Part shown: one piece after another, positions 24,601 through 36,029 of the stretch
Layout: every line of letters starts with the position of its first letter
Numbering within the stretch: position 1 is the stretch's first letter
Assembly (NCBI GenBank): GCA_951812925.1
Contig: OX638368.1
Location: 15,253,187 to 15,317,186 of the forward strand
Reading direction: 5' to 3'
Length of the DNA stretch: 64,000 nucleotides
From: Calliopum simillimum
Taxonomy: Eukaryota; Arthropoda; Insecta; Diptera; Lauxaniidae
Position numbers and translations under genes: made by a program
The notes under the pieces: generated by a model
The model's database searches: none
The model's input: only the letters and a program-made list of their open reading frames with translations
What the model was told of the DNA's origin: nothing

Positions 24601-26786
24601 CCCCCACTGCATCCTTTTTTCACTAGTTTTGGGCAAGTACTAACCATGAACTAGTATTTTTTGTAGACTGTCTCATATTTTTACTGCAGGGTATTCATAT
24701 AAAAAAATTAAAAGAGAACTATGCAATCTCGATTAACTGTAAATTTTTTATTTACTTTAGTCCAATTTCTAATGTCCGGTTCATCTCTGAAAAAGATAAT
24801 TTGTCATCAATACTTCACAAATTAAGTGTAAATCAAGCAGCAAATGGGTCAAAAATTATATGCAAATATAGTTTAATACACACAATTAAAAAACAAAATA
24901 AATCTAAAGCAAAAAATAAAATTTAAAACCATTTAAAGTTGGTCACGTTCGTCACTTTTAGCTCAAAAGTAACGTTTTTTTAAAATGTTGTTCTACTGTT
25001 AATTCTAAAACTACATTTTGGATAAATCTTGTTGTCCCAAGTTCATTATAAAAATATACGAAGAACATTTTCTTAGAACACATTAACCCATTGTATCTTG
25101 TTTTATGTTCTTTTTGACAAATTTAAAAAAAAAAATTTGTATAATAAGTTAAAGTGTTCTACAAAAATATTCTACGTAAAATTTCAATAGGGCTCACTAA
25201 AGACAAGACATCATAAAAACGTAAGAATAATACGTAAAAAAGTAGCAAACGTGTTGCAGTTGTCGGATAAGCAAATTTAACAATTGCCACCACAAAAGCG
25301 TGCAAGTTTTTTTTGCTCCCAAAACTGAATTTATCTGAAATCAACCTTACTAATGAACTTAAAATACATACATAAATATGCAATTCATTACCCGATTGAA
25401 TCATAATGGAAAAAATGTCACGTTCATATTGTCACGTATCGATTCAGATTATGATCAAAACAAAGAAAAATACAGAAGATATTTAAATCGAACAAAACAC
25501 ATTATAAAGTAACATTACTGCATAAGATTCTAAAATTAGTCCCACTAAAAAATTCTGACTTATTTTGCTGAATTCTGACTTTTTTTGAATAGGCACGAAA
25601 ACTACTTCCATTTTTGTCCCGTTCGTTTTGTGTCTTTTTTTGCGTGTATTTTCGAATCAGGATATCACCTGTTTCACTAATCACTATCATTAATTATTGT
25701 GCTAGCTAAGAGCTATAATATATAATATACATATATAGTTTCCGAAGAACATTTGACTTTTGACTTTTGTACAACGCAATAAAACAATTGCACGCATGTC
25801 ATTATTAAGTATACAGGGGTGAAGTCATGTAGCTTCTGGAAGGTAATAAAGGAGGCCTAAACAAACCAAAAATTGCAACTGAGGGGGGGTGGTCCCAAAA
25901 TGTACCCCTAGTTAGTAATAGGTAAAAAACTAATTCTCTGGCTTCTTTTACAAAAACAAGTTTTTCGGTTCACCCCAACGTTTTAGAGAAAACTAATATG
26001 AGACAAACTTTTAGCTAATTGTAAAAGCTTTCTAAGAGTGAATTTGGTTTATAGGGGTTAAAAGGATTTTGCAAAGTTCTGGACCTTTGAAGTTGATATT
26101 TTCTAGTTTTGTCCCTCCTTTTTGACTTTGGGGGCCATTTGAAAATTTATTGGCTCAAATTCACTTAATTATATGAAAACTTTTTCAAAATCATTACTAA
26201 ACTTAAATTTATAATTTTCAGAGGTTTCGATGCTGATTTACGAAAAACTATTGAGCTTGACCTAAACGTAAAGCAAATTATCCTGCAAGGACCCTACTCA
26301 ATAGATGGCAGAGTACTGATTTTACCAATTGTTGGCAAAGGGAAATCAAAGATTACTTTGCGTAAGTATGGAATATATTAAACTTAATATATTGAGTATA
26401 AAGTCCAGAAGCTTTATTCTAACATTTTTGATATGCAACTGTTAAAATTTACTCATCATTTAACTCTTATATATCATTTTATAGATAATGTCAACATCAA
26501 CGCCAAATTACGCCCAAAGGCGATACAAAAATCTGGACATACCTATTTACACATGGAGAACACAAAGCTTTATTTAGATCCAAAGCTTGTAAATTTCGAA
26601 TTGGAAAATCTTTTCAATGGCGATAAAGCATTGGGTGATAATATGAACGTTTTCATTAATGAAAATTGGTCCGACATATTTGGTGAATTGAAACCAGATT
26701 TGTCAGAGGCGATAGGTTTAGTAATACAACACTATGTAAACGAAGCATTTTCGAAATATCCATATGAAGAATATTTCTTACCATAA
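21673..26786 (+). CDS. takeout/JHBP-family secreted protein B (4 exons, 251 aa)
   Basis: Spliced model: 21673-21748, 21815-22052, 26222-26361, 26485-26786; 756 nt with the stop. Residues 1-24 are a signal peptide. Cys32 and Cys39 (AKCNYEEADC) form the family's conserved pair. Further on are DPLRINALKL, YSIDGRVLILPIVGKGKSKI in exon 3 and [15 protein letters not shown] in exon 4; the protein ends EEYFLP. Intron 1 is only 66 nt and has no in-frame stop, so the unspliced sequence reads straight through (22 extra residues). I prefer splicing because the donor GTAAGA and the acceptor match the orthologous junction of genes A, C and D. Intron 2 (4.2 kb) holds a TIR element. AATAAA is at 26955-26960. 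Expected role: extracellular carrier of a hydrophobic ligand. Confidence 0.92.
22855..24090. mobile_element. Putative TIR element with GTCAGGG(C/T)TGGGCC ends, intron 2 of gene B
   Basis: The left end GGAATGTGGTCAGGGCTGGG (22855) matches the reverse complement of the right end (…CCCAACCCTGACGACATTCC, to 24090). The word GTGGCCCAACCCTGAC, or a close variant, is repeated as subterminal copies near 23691, 23711, 24049 and 24066. The interior is less AT-rich than its surroundings and carries a 146-codon minus-strand frame. No target duplication was found. It is probably a DNA transposon derivative; the superfamily is unknown. Confidence 0.6.
23172..23612 (-). CDS. Unrecognised 146-aa Lys/Ser-rich frame inside a TIR element
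   Basis: I do not recognise this protein. It is an ATG-initiated frame without internal stops. It has a Ser/Thr-rich, acidic stretch (about residues 20-50) followed by a strongly basic C-terminal half rich in Lys, Arg and Pro (for example RKKQKMRDASKTHKKRPK). It sits on the strand opposite gene B, within the TIR-bounded tract 22855-24090. The basic half could bind nucleic acid, but there is no zinc finger, helix-turn-helix or DDE motif. It may be a remnant of a transposon-encoded protein or a chance frame in a GC-richer insert. Confidence 0.3.
   Translation of the reverse strand: MDTPRVVTNKKVVSSIGMHEKVASETHEELPTTSRSSTSSSHESTLTTILSLVGPLHAVAPTENSNRELRPMKSTVLNSPENREELRKKQKMRDASKTHKKRPKSDAKKSNAKTTPFKRGPPPKKAQKNSLPTKLWTKTSLLYAWN
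25815..26130 (+). repeat. Dispersed repeat, reversed partner of 17825-18440
   Basis: Carries GTAGCTTCTGG, AGGAGGCCT, TGTACCCCTAG, CACCCCAACGTTTTAG and AGGGGTTAAAAGGATTTT, each matching in inverse order and complement the repeat in intron 3 of gene A. It ends about 90 bp before the acceptor of exon 3 of gene B. Confidence 0.65.
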
Positions 26787-27515
26787 AATATTAAATTTCG
26801 TGTTTCATCTACATATATACGAAAATGTATTTTATTAAGTCAATTTTTAAATGTACTGAACCTATTAGTCGTAAATTAAATTAATTAGCATACTTAATAT
26901 AATCATTAAATGTCTTATTCGTATTGTGCATATTATAATTACTTAGAATTAAACAATAAAATTAATAAATAAAATACTAAATCTAAGTGCTTCAAATATT
27001 TCAATTCAATAAGATTAGAGGAGACTGTGGACACTTGACCTCTTGGGAGGCTAGTTCCTTCCTACTTATAAACATATTTCAAAAGCTGTAATCTTCAAAT
27101 ATTCATTGCTAAGAACATTAATGAAAGTCCTTGAAACATTTTCATTTTGAACTTTGAAATTCGAAAACGATGATAAGGGTAAATGTTCAACATAGCAATA
27201 TTGTTCTTCAAAGAAATATCAAAGAGAGCAAGGCAAACTTCAAACAAAAATAAATCATATAAGACTGTACAGAAAACCTTCAGGATGATAAGAGACAAAA
27301 CTAATGCAATCCTGTCCGAATCAGTCCGTATTTATTCGCACTTACAATTATCAGTTATGGAAGTCGTCTCTTTAAACTGAAAATCAAGATCTCGCTGAAG
27401 CTATATAAATAGTTGGTAGATGTTGAAGAAGAAGAATGAAGAGAAACTGCAGAGGAACATTTCAGTAAAATTTTCCAACAAGTCAGCAAGATCTGCGAAC
27501 AATACGATATTGAAG

Positions 27516-27640
27516 TAAGTGATGAGCAAAATTAGTCTTGGTCTTGAGTCTTGTTCTTGGTCTTGGTAATTTTTCGATACCAAGACGCTGATATCTTTGC
27601 AAGACCAAAACTGCTATGGTCTTGGTTTGCTCATCACTAA
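27516..27640. mobile_element. Short MITE with TAGTGATGAGC ends
   Basis: A 125-bp element that begins TAAGTGATGAGCAAA and ends TTTGCTCATCACTAA. The 6-bp word TTGAAG flanks both sides (27510-27515 and 27641-27646). Inside, AGTCTTGGTC and its complement alternate. A relative ends at 2577. Confidence 0.75.
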
Positions 27641-27886
27641 TTGAAGGAAAGTTACCCAGACTTTATTCACGCCAGACTTAACGTTGTAATATTAAATAGA
27701 AATTTTGAGATGATCCCAAAACAGCGAAAATGACTTTAAGAAGATCTCAAAAAATTTAAGAAGATCCCAAAGAGTAGTCAAACTCAAAATGGTGAATATT
27801 ACTTTAAGAACACGAAAATCGACACATATTGTATTACACAGTGAAACATTTTTCAAGCCATTGACGGTGAACTAAAATCCGTTATA

Positions 27887-28460
27887 AGGCGTCGAAAGTA
27901 CTCGCCAAAACAAATAATTCTGCCAGAGCGTTTTGCAAAGTTGACTCATATAAGGATTTTATGGTCATTTTTGCGATTTTAAGGCACTAGATGAATTTTT
28001 TTCGGTTAAATTTGTTCGGCATTTTTTTTCTTCTATACAATAGCTACAACATTGCTGAAGTCATCAAAACAATATCTCGGCTCGTTACCGAGATATAGCC
28101 ATATGAAAAAATCGAAAAATCGCTCAAAATCCTCAAAATCGCTCAAAGTTGCAATTTTCAGCTGGATAATTATAATTATAATGCTGAAAATTGCAACTTT
28201 TTGCCTCAAATTGGATTTTGAGCGACTTTTAAATTTTTTCATATGGCTATATCTCGGTAACGAGCCGAGATATTGTTTTGATGACTTCAGCAATGTTGTA
28301 GCTATTGTATAGAAGAAAAAAAAAAATGCCGAACAAACTTAACCGAAAAAAATTCATCTAGTGCCTTAAAATCGCAAAAATAACCATAAAATCCTTATAT
28401 GAGTCAACTTTGCAAAACGCTCTGGCAGAATTACTTGTTTCGGCGAGTATTTCGACGCCT
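27887..28460. mobile_element. Near-perfect 574-bp palindrome (MITE)
   Basis: The arms are about 275 bp each, with very few mismatches, from AGGCGTCGAAAGTACTCGCC at 27887 to its inverted counterpart ending at 28460. The word GTTAT occurs on both outer flanks. Because of the symmetry both strands contain a nearly identical 86-codon frame, which is a by-product and not a gene. The sequence would form a very stable hairpin in RNA. The high arm identity implies recent formation or gene conversion between arms. Confidence 0.85.
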
Positions 28461-28889
28461 GTTATTATTTAAAGGTATTTTTGAAAACTTTTTGTTGCAA
28501 GCTTCCTTGGCATTGCAATCATTATCTTTTCCAGTGGACGCTTCAAAAGTTTCTCTAAAATATAAAGCATGGACTGCTGTTTACTCAACAATATTTGAGC
28601 GATCTCTTCACCCATAATTGGATTGCTGATCTTAGATTCCAGTTTTCCAAGCTTGGCATATTGAAGTAAATACTAGGGGAAGCTTTTAAGTCCGCCAAAT
28701 GGGGGGTAAGGAATGAAAATAAGCAAATGAATTTCATTTTACGGGTCATTAGTCTTTGACCTATCGTGTACCAAACAAGTTGATCCCGAATAAAATCTGA
28801 AATTTGGAGCAAATTGAGTACCAATCAAGGAAAATCAGTTCAAAATATACAGAGAGAGATGTCATTTGTTAATGGGAAATCTTTTCCGA

Positions 28890-29030
28890 GTAAAACTATG
28901 GCTTAAGCAAGGCAGGGACTCACTTAAGGACGACAAACGGCCAGGAAAGCCAATCGAGGTAACCACTCCGGAAAACATTCAATAAGTACAAAATTCATAT
29001 TAGACGATGGCCGACTAAAGAAGATACAGC
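28890..29030 (+). pseudogene. Relic of a mariner-type transposase N-terminal region
   Basis: One frame reads KQGRDSLKDDKRPGKP followed by IEVTTPENIQ, then a stop and degraded sequence. This is the linker after the helix-turn-helix region of mariner/Tc1 transposases, where the family has 'GR-S-DD-R-GRP' followed by 'T-ENI'. No TIRs or catalytic D,D residues are nearby. It is a short fossil fragment. Confidence 0.6.
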
Positions 29031-29714
29031 TCGCAGAAAAGGCCCAATTATTTTTATCAATTTTTCGTCAATATTTTGCACATCGACTTTCTACGTTTTC
29101 GAATTTTAATTTTATCGAGAAATTGAAATACTTAAATACTGATTTTGATGATCCCAAAGTGTGTAGAAGATCGCTCTAGTGCAATTGAAGACTATTATTG
29201 AATTTCAATTTACATACCATACCTAGATTTATTTGTCACTCATCATTTAGAATTCTTTTTCATCAACAACTCCAATTCTAGATGAATGTCAATCCAAACC
29301 ATTATTTAAAAAATACTCCACGATTTTACACGATGATGCTTCCGAAGTATAGATCAGTGAAGTAAGACTTTGGCGAAGACGGATTTCTGATCTTAATATC
29401 AATAGCCCTTTCGAAGCTTTTGACATCTGCAATGCATCTACTTTCCTAATGATCACCAAATCTTACTTGTAATGGCGGCGTTACCACCCAAGGGGAAAAT
29501 AAGTGCTTCAAAAACCCTTCTCAAGTGCATCTTTTTCATCAATGAGCGCTTCCGATCCGTAAGAACTATTCTTTCTTTTTAACAGTGCATGTCATAGGAT
29601 GTAAGCGAGAAAAAGCTTACCGCAGCCTTACCAAAAAAGGATTTTTGAAGCGCTTAGTTGTAATGCTGCGGCAAGCGTTTTTCCAATAAAATTAAAAAAA
29701 AAGAAAACTGACTG

Positions 29715-29820
29715 GCCGCACCAGGATTTGGATCCACGACCGTCCTTGTGATAGATTTAAACATATTATTTTTACTTACATTTAACAACTCTTTAGACCG
29801 CTACACCAATGGCCGATGAT
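29715..29820 (-). repeat. tRNA-derived (SINE-like) sequence
   Basis: On the minus strand, TGGTGTAGCGGTCTAAAGAG (29809-29790) resembles a tRNA A box and D arm. GGATCCAAATCC (near 29735-29724) resembles a degenerate B box, followed by a CTGGTGCGGCCA end. The A-to-B distance (about 60-75 nt) is longer than in a standard tRNA and the T stem does not pair, so it is not a functional tRNA. A tRNA-derived SINE or a decayed tRNA is the best reading. Confidence 0.45.
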
Positions 29821-29887
29821 ATGAAGAGGTATTAAATTTGTATATTAAGCAAATGTTGTCCAAACAGAATTTGACATACGAATGCTC

Positions 29888-30325
29888 CTACAGTCTTACA
29901 TAGAATTATTGTACAATCAGTTTCAATTCAATTCAGCAAAAGTAAATAAATAAGAGAAAGGAAAATAGAAAAGTGAAATAAAATATGTTGAATAAAAAAT
30001 ATTTTAATAAAAAAAAAAAAATAAAGCAAAAAAAAAATAAAAACAAAGGAAAAAAAATCACCCGAGCTGGGTTCGAACTCACGTTGTCCTTACTGCAGCC
30101 TTACATGGAATCATTGTGTAATCAATTTCAACTCAATTAAAGAAAAGTTAATTAATAAGAGACAGGAAAATAGAGAAGTGGAATAAAAGATGTTGTATAA
30201 AAAATATTTTAATAAAAAAAAAAATAAAACAAAAAAAAATAAAAACAGTAAAAAAAAATCACTCGGGCTAGGTTCGAGCCCATGTTGCCCTTACTGCAGC
30301 CTTATAAAAAATCATTGTGAAAGTG
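29888..30325. repeat. Two tandem units of about 210 bp with tRNA-like GGTTCGA words
   Basis: The unit CTTACAT(A/G)GAAT(T/C)ATTGT ... GAAAATAGA ... AAAAATATTTTAAT ... GGTTCGA(A/G)C occurs at about 29890-30095 and again at 30100-30295, with a third start at 30296. GGTTCGAACTC (30070) and GGTTCGAGCCC (30271) match the tRNA B-box consensus, next to long A-rich tracts. This looks like tandem SINE-type or tRNA-derived sequence; no complete tRNA can be folded from it. Confidence 0.55.
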
Positions 30326-30999
30326 CTTCTAAATTTCTATGGGGACAAGCACTTTTGAAGTGCTTGGATCAGAAGCGCTAGAAATTTTTCCTCTTGGGCA
30401 ATAACGACATCTACAAATGAGCGCCTTTTTTTCAAATCCGACTGATCGGATTGGCTGCACTTAATATTCATCGAGATATTAAAATTCAAGTAGATGCAGT
30501 TTTGGACAATTTTAGGAACGCATTTGTGGAGAGTCATGGCTGTACAAAATAATGTATACGAAAAAATTACGGTTTAGGAAATACTTTTAAGAAAACCAAA
30601 GATCGGTAAATTTGTTTTTATTGAAAATCTCCTAAATGGTAACATTTTCGTATACATACATATATTATTACTATTGGTACAGTTTATTATTCTCTACAAA
30701 AAAAAAATCCAAATACTTTTTATCTTGCGATTCACTGTTTTCTTTAAATAGTTTCCGAAATGAAAAGTACTTAATTGAAATCACAAGGATTACTTTTTCT
30801 CTATGTCACGCTGTTTTTCAATTTTCTTAAAACCGAACAACTAAATTGTTTGCAAAGAAATGGTCTCACAATAATAAACAATCTCATAAAAAGGCATAAC
30901 TTTAAATAATTTGAATAGTCTTTGAAAAAATATTTGTCTAAGAAAAACCAAAGCATTATCAATAAAAACTTAATATGAAAAAAAAAATATGAGTTGCTT

Positions 31000-31566
31000 T
31001 TTAATTTATTCAATGACGACATAAGAGTCGTGCTATAATTATACAATCCTATAGACCTGGAGGATAATTTAACTACTTTGTATTTGTTTCGGAAATTTAC
31101 TATTATTTAACCTGTTTTTTAATGGTATTTTTACGACTCCTTGAATCATCATATCAATTTCTTTTTATTAACAATTACCCTGTTGTTCTGTATTTCAAGA
31201 AAATTACATCTAAAGTTCCGCTTATGACACACTTTGATCACAAGGCAAATCAGCATCAGTCCCCCTATGTCTATAAAACAAATTTGTACTGTTTTGACTT
31301 GTGTTCAAAAATCGACTTATTATTGCAACAGAATTTATTTACAATAAAATCACAATTCACCAACAAGTTTCTTAAAATGCTAAATCATCAAGTTTTTATT
31401 TCTAGTATTTCATTTTTTTTTTTTTCTTTTTTAATCTCTTTTAAATATAAAAATCTACCCATATAAATAAGAACAAACTGCGTTTTTAATGTTAGTACAT
31501 TTTTAAATTTTTAAGTGAAAGTGTTTAAGATTGGAAGATAGAAAAAAAAAAAAGTTGGAAACCAAA
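31000..31566 (+). repeat. Segmental duplication, promoter-side copy for gene C
   Basis: Homologous in order to 40300-40986 upstream of gene D. Shared words include TGACGACATAA, TTTGTTTCGGAAATTTACTA, CCTGTTTTTTAAT, CACAAGGCAAA, AATTCACCAACAAGTT and CATCAAGTTT, then the TATA and start-site blocks. The match runs straight into the coding exons, so promoter and gene were duplicated as one unit. Confidence 0.85.
31462..31498 (+). promoter_or_regulatory. Core promoter of takeout-like gene C
   Basis: TATAAATA at 31462-31469, then AATGTTAGTACATTTTT with the likely +1 A at 31494. The spacer AAGAACAAACTGCG is nearly identical to gene D's AAGAACAAGCTGCG. The ATG is at 31567. Confidence 0.75.
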
Positions 31567-34500
31567 ATGAATTTAAAATATACGCTATATATTGTTTCGT
31601 GTATAATAATTTTCAATTTTACTTCCATTGTTGAACCTGCAATACGTAAGATACTAATGAATGAAAAATAACAAAACTGTGTTATATAAATTTACTAAAT
31701 CAAAATCAATCCCAATCGCAGCGGATTCCATAACGAAATGCCACTATGAAGAATCCGATTGTCTAAAATCATCCATACAACAAGCACTGAAGACATTTGG
31801 CAAAACAGGAATAAAAGAATTGAATGTAAGACCATTTGATCCAATGCGCATAACTTCGCTGAAATTAGATAAAAATCCTAATAGTCCAGTTAATATTGAA
31901 CTTATATATAAAGATGTTGACATTATTGGATTACAAAATGCAAAAATATTAAAAGTGAGGTAAGTTAAATAATTATACAGTGCATTTTATTATGCGAAAA
32001 AAAATTTTGTATGAAATCTGGATAACTTTTTTGGATTCATTTGCTGTCGCTGATTCCGAATCTGGCAACTGTTCTGGAGTATGCTTGCTTTAAAGGGCAG
32101 AAAATGCTTTTTTCAGACATATAACGCATATCCGGGCAGTTTTATAGTTCAATTTTGTGAATGTCATCGGATAGCCCCAACCAACTTTATTAAACCTTGG
32201 CTTTGAAATCTTACAATTGGATCATTACTTTGCAAGATATCATCCATTAAAGTTAAGGGATAACGAGTTTTGATACATTTAATTCAATCAATTATATCTC
32301 GGAAACAGGTTAGGGCTATTCGATGTCGCAGGCAAAAGTGAACTACACTTATGCCTGGATGTGCACCATACGCTTGAAAAAAAAACGCTTACCGCACACT
32401 AGAGCATGGATAACTCGAATCCCAAGCCTGATAGAGAAAAACAGTTGCCCGGTAGGACCTTTTTGTACCAAAATATTTTTTAACAAAGCATTAAAGTAAT
32501 CAGAAAATAAAATTTATTTTCTAAACATTCAATTGATACAAAATAATTTGATAAAAAAACTTCACAAAGTAGAATTAAACTCCAGTATATTGAAAAATTT
32601 CGGACGACCAACTAAAAAGATGAAAAGAGTATTTTTGTGATGTACTAAATCCCATGTCTATCACATCCCCGCAACCAGAATCACCAACTACAACTGCCGC
32701 AGTGACTTGCAGTAGTAGTCGAATACAAACACCACTACCTACAATCGATGAAATAGTGAAAGCTATCCAAAGCATGAAAAACAACGAAGCCGCCGGTATA
32801 GATCAAATAACAGCTAAACTGCCAAAGGCATGCCCCATTACATCAGCTACAATTCTCCATCCTCTGCTCATCAAAATCTGTAGCGAAGAGCGTTTGCCAG
32901 AAGATTGGCTATATGGCATGTTAGTCAAATTGCCGAAAAAAGGTGACCTAAATGAGTGCCGAAACTATAGAGGCATTACCTTGCTCTCAGTACCATCAAA
33001 AGTATTGACGAAAGTGCTTCTAAGCAGGGTAAGCGAAAAACTTGATTCGGCCATTCGAAAGCAGCAAGCAGGATTCCGGCGAAACTGATCATGCGTGGAT
33101 CAAATCAAAACCCTCAGAATAATTGTCGAACAATCATGCGAGTGGTGTGCTGCACTTCAACTTGTCTTCGTAGACTATAGCACTGCCTTCGACAGTGTCT
33201 CCCGAGAAAACTTCTGGGTTTCACTGCAACGAAGAGGTATTGCCGCAAAGGCCATAAACTTAGTACGTGCACAATATGAAGGCTTTAAATGCAGTGTGTT
33301 ATACAACGGGTTGTTGTCACCGACATTCGCCACTAATTCAGGCGTACGGCAGGGGTCTCTACTTTCACCATCACTCTTTCTTATCGTTCTTGATGATATC
33401 CTAGATAAAGCTCTTAATAAGGCCAAATCGGCCTAAAAATCAACGTAACCAAGACTAAAAGCATGAAGCTGAACGCAAACAGGAATGACATCACGTTTAG
33501 AGCTGGCAGTGATGACATCACGTTTAGAGCTGGCAGTGATGACATCGAAAACGTCGATAGCTTCACGTATTTAGGCAGCATTATGTCCATGGATGGTGGA
33601 GCAAAAGAGGATATCAACTCAAGAATAGCAAAACAAGCTGCGCAAATGGGGATGGATTGGTCACACTCTCCGGAAACCACACAGCACAGTTTGTCGACAG
33701 GCTTTTGAGTGGAATCCACAAGGCAGTAGACCCAAAACCAACTGAAAAAGGTCGCTGGAAAAGGAAATCCAAGAATCGGGAAAGTCGTGGCAAGAGATCA
33801 AAGTCATCGCAAGAGATCGCATCGAATGGAGATGTTTCATATTGGCCCTATGCTCCTCCTAGGAGTTAAGGGAGAATATGTACATACAAAAAGTGCTTTC
33901 AGTATATCATTTTGGATAGGTATATTTTTTGTATGAATGGTAGGCGTTTCCGTTTACCTATTCCACTCATTTTCAATACGACAAGCTAACTCTGACGACG
34001 GAGGCTGCGTACTAGATAGTATCACAAAAAAAAAGTTCGAGTGACCGCCCCCAGTTTGAAAGCTAATATTGAAAGATTTTTAAGGAAAAAACATTTTTTT
34101 TTTTTTCGGCCTCTAATTTCGATGCGGTTTTGTTTTTTCTGATATAACTCCACCATTTGACGCCCGATCAACAAGCATAGTATATCGTTGTAAATGTCTC
34201 AATATGGGCTACATTTCATTCATAGAAGTTATTCATCTCAAATATTTTTTTCGACTAGTTGTACTCATTATCTCAGCTTCTACCACCCTAAGGTGCCAAG
34301 AACACATCATAAAATTGAAGTCCGTACAAAATCATAAAATTCATCTCTGCAAAGTTTCCTCAAATTGTTGAAATTGAAGAAGTCGTAGCGAATCTTAAAC
34401 CTCAGTACAAAAATATGAAAAATAGGATGTTTCAAAAACGACAATCGCCCCTAAAGAATGTGCAATATTTTTTTTTTCTTATTATTTACATTTGACATTT

Positions 34501-35892
34501 CAATCAGCAAAAACAAAACCGCATCGAATTTAGAGGCCAAAAAAAAAATGTTTTTTTCCTTAAAAATCTTTCAATATTAGCTTTCAAACTTGGGTCGATA
34601 CTATCTACTGAATACCTCATTCCATTGAATTATCTTAGTTCCAAAAAATATTTAAAACAGACATACAGACGGACATGGCTATATTGACTCAGCAGGTGAC
34701 GCTGATTAAGAATATATATACTTTTCCATAACTGCCACGCCTCCGCATTTGAAACGGAAAGACAAAGTGAATATACCCTGGGGGTAGATTATAAAAATTT
34801 TGTGACGATTTAAGAAATCCAAATCCAACATTTTAAGTCGCTGAGTCTGACTAATACTACGTTTCCACCGTAGATGTAACTGTGAGGAGATTTATAAATC
34901 TATTCGTCAAATCCTACCAGTTTCCACCGGTCGAAAGAGAATTATTTTTGACAATAAATGCCATAAACGAGAAAATTAAAGTTGTTCCTCCTTTTCTTCT
35001 TAATATTTTTGTTGCATTTGCTAATTTTTTAATGACATTTGTCAAAGTGATAGGGTGCCACTTGGTCGAAAATAGCCAAAATCGGTAGCTCTGTTGAGAT
35101 TTATACGAAGATTTAAAATAAAACTCATCAGTAGTAGATACATTTTTGTATGGTGAATCACGTGATTTATAGGGAGATTTAAAGCTAAATCAACTCATTA
35201 ATCTCCGGTGAAAACATAGTAAAAGGAACTAATTTGAAAATTTTTTTAGTTTACATCTCCAATAAGAAATGTAAGACAAATAAGCTAAGTACTTTTAACT
35301 ACTTAAAATTGAAAATAAACAAAACTATTTTTTTTTAAATATAATAAAATAACTAAATTTTTCAGTGGCTTCGATGCTAATTTGGAGAAAATTATTGAGA
35401 TTAAGGGCAACGCTAAGGAACTTAGTATGCAAGGTCAATACTCAATAGATGGCAGAGTACTGATTTTACCCATTGTTGGCAAAGGCAAATCAAAAATTAC
35501 TTTAAGTAAGTGCTGCAGATATTGAATTATTTATTGTTAAAATTTAATTTAAGGCTTAAAAATACATAACTTTATAATTACTCTTTTTCATAGGTAATGC
35601 CGACATTGACTTTAAAGTGCGTCCGAAGTCAGTGCAAAAGAATGGACAAACCTATTTACAAGTGGAAAGTGTCAAGATGAGAGTACAACCGAAAAGTGTG
35701 AATTTCTATTTCGAAAATCTTTTCAATGGTGATAAAGCTTTGAGTGATAATATGAACCATTTTATGAACGAAAATTGGGCAGATATATATGGTGAATTAA
35801 GAGGTGACTTGGCGGAGGCATTAGGTTTAGTTATAAAACAATATTTAAATGAAGCATTTTCGAAAACACCATATGAAGACTATTTCTTATAA
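31567..35892 (+). CDS. takeout/JHBP-family secreted protein C (4 exons, 251 aa)
   Basis: Spliced model: 31567-31645, 31722-31959, 35366-35505, 35594-35892; 756 nt with the stop, all GT-AG and in phase. Residues 1-25 are a signal peptide (hydrophobic IVSCIIIFNF). Cys33 and Cys40 lie in ITKCHYEESDC. The block ELNVRPFDPMRITSLKLDKN is the family's 'P-DP-RI' strand region. Exon 3 holds YSIDGRVLILPIVGKGKSKI. The signature in exon 4 (about residues 195-207) is [13 protein letters not shown], with Ser replacing the Gly found in A, B and D. The protein ends EDYFL. Intron 2 carries a broken retrotransposon and two repeats. AATAAA is at 36017-36022. Nearest relative in the window is D. Expected to be an extracellular carrier of hydrophobic ligand; the actual ligand is unknown. 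Confidence 0.93.
32640..33895 (+). pseudogene. Non-LTR retrotransposon ORF2 fragment, copy 1 (RT, inactive)
   Basis: The frame contains reverse-transcriptase blocks: LPEDWLYGMLVKLPKKGDL, YRGITLLSVPSKVLTKVLL, KQQAGFRRN, motif A (FVDYSTAFDSV) and GVRQGSLLSPSLF. It is broken by an in-frame TGA at 33086 (after FRRN, where relatives continue) and by a deletion that removes the YADD motif. A short block (GATGACATCACGTTTAGAGC) is tandemly duplicated at 33486-33540. The tail GGAGTTAAGGGAGAATATG matches the end of copy 2. The architecture fits a LINE with a C-terminal region after the RT; I do not assign a clade. It is inserted in intron 2 of gene C, same strand. Confidence 0.9.
33915..34792 (+). repeat. 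Dispersed repeat, copy 2 (GGACATGGCTATAT family)
   Basis: Same orientation and order as 3820-4960: TTTGACGCCCGATC, TTTTTTCGACTAGTTGTACTC, CATCTCTGCAAAGTTTCCTC, then ACGGACATGGCTATAT to AATATACCCTGGG. An internal inverted segment (about 34500-34600 against 34060-34140) adds a hairpin. It lies in intron 2 of gene C. Confidence 0.65.
34856..35220. mobile_element. MITE with ACTACGTTTCCACCG ends (365 bp)
   Basis: The left end ACTACGTTTCCACCG (34856) matches inverted the right end CGGTGAAAACATAGT (to 35220). Interior words GTGCCACTTGGTCGAAAA, CAAAATCGGTAGC and GAGATTTA recur in the opposite orientation in the element at 48258-48597, so both belong to one family. It is non-coding and sits 146 bp before exon 3 of gene C. 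Confidence 0.75.
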
Positions 35893-36029
35893 TAAATATG
35901 TATACATTTTTAGTTAATTCCGTGGTGTACTAAACATTATAGTTTTATATTAAGTTATAAATATAGTAAAATTTTCGCATGAATTATTCATTTTGTAATT
36001 AGTATAAAAAGAATTAAATAAAAACAATG

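Larger units (their letters stand above)
26787..31455. other. Spacer between takeout-like genes B and C
   Basis: It contains the separately listed MITE, palindrome, mariner relic and tRNA-like repeats. Between these (27000-27500, 28470-28880, 29040-29640, 30340-30980) I see no gene. The short frames are A/T-driven. Confidence 0.55.

Noticed and set aside
28033..28312. Two 86-codon frames, one on each strand, with nearly identical products
   Set aside because: They are the inevitable result of the near-perfect palindrome 27887-28460; the products have no family signature and the composition is that of a hairpin MITE.
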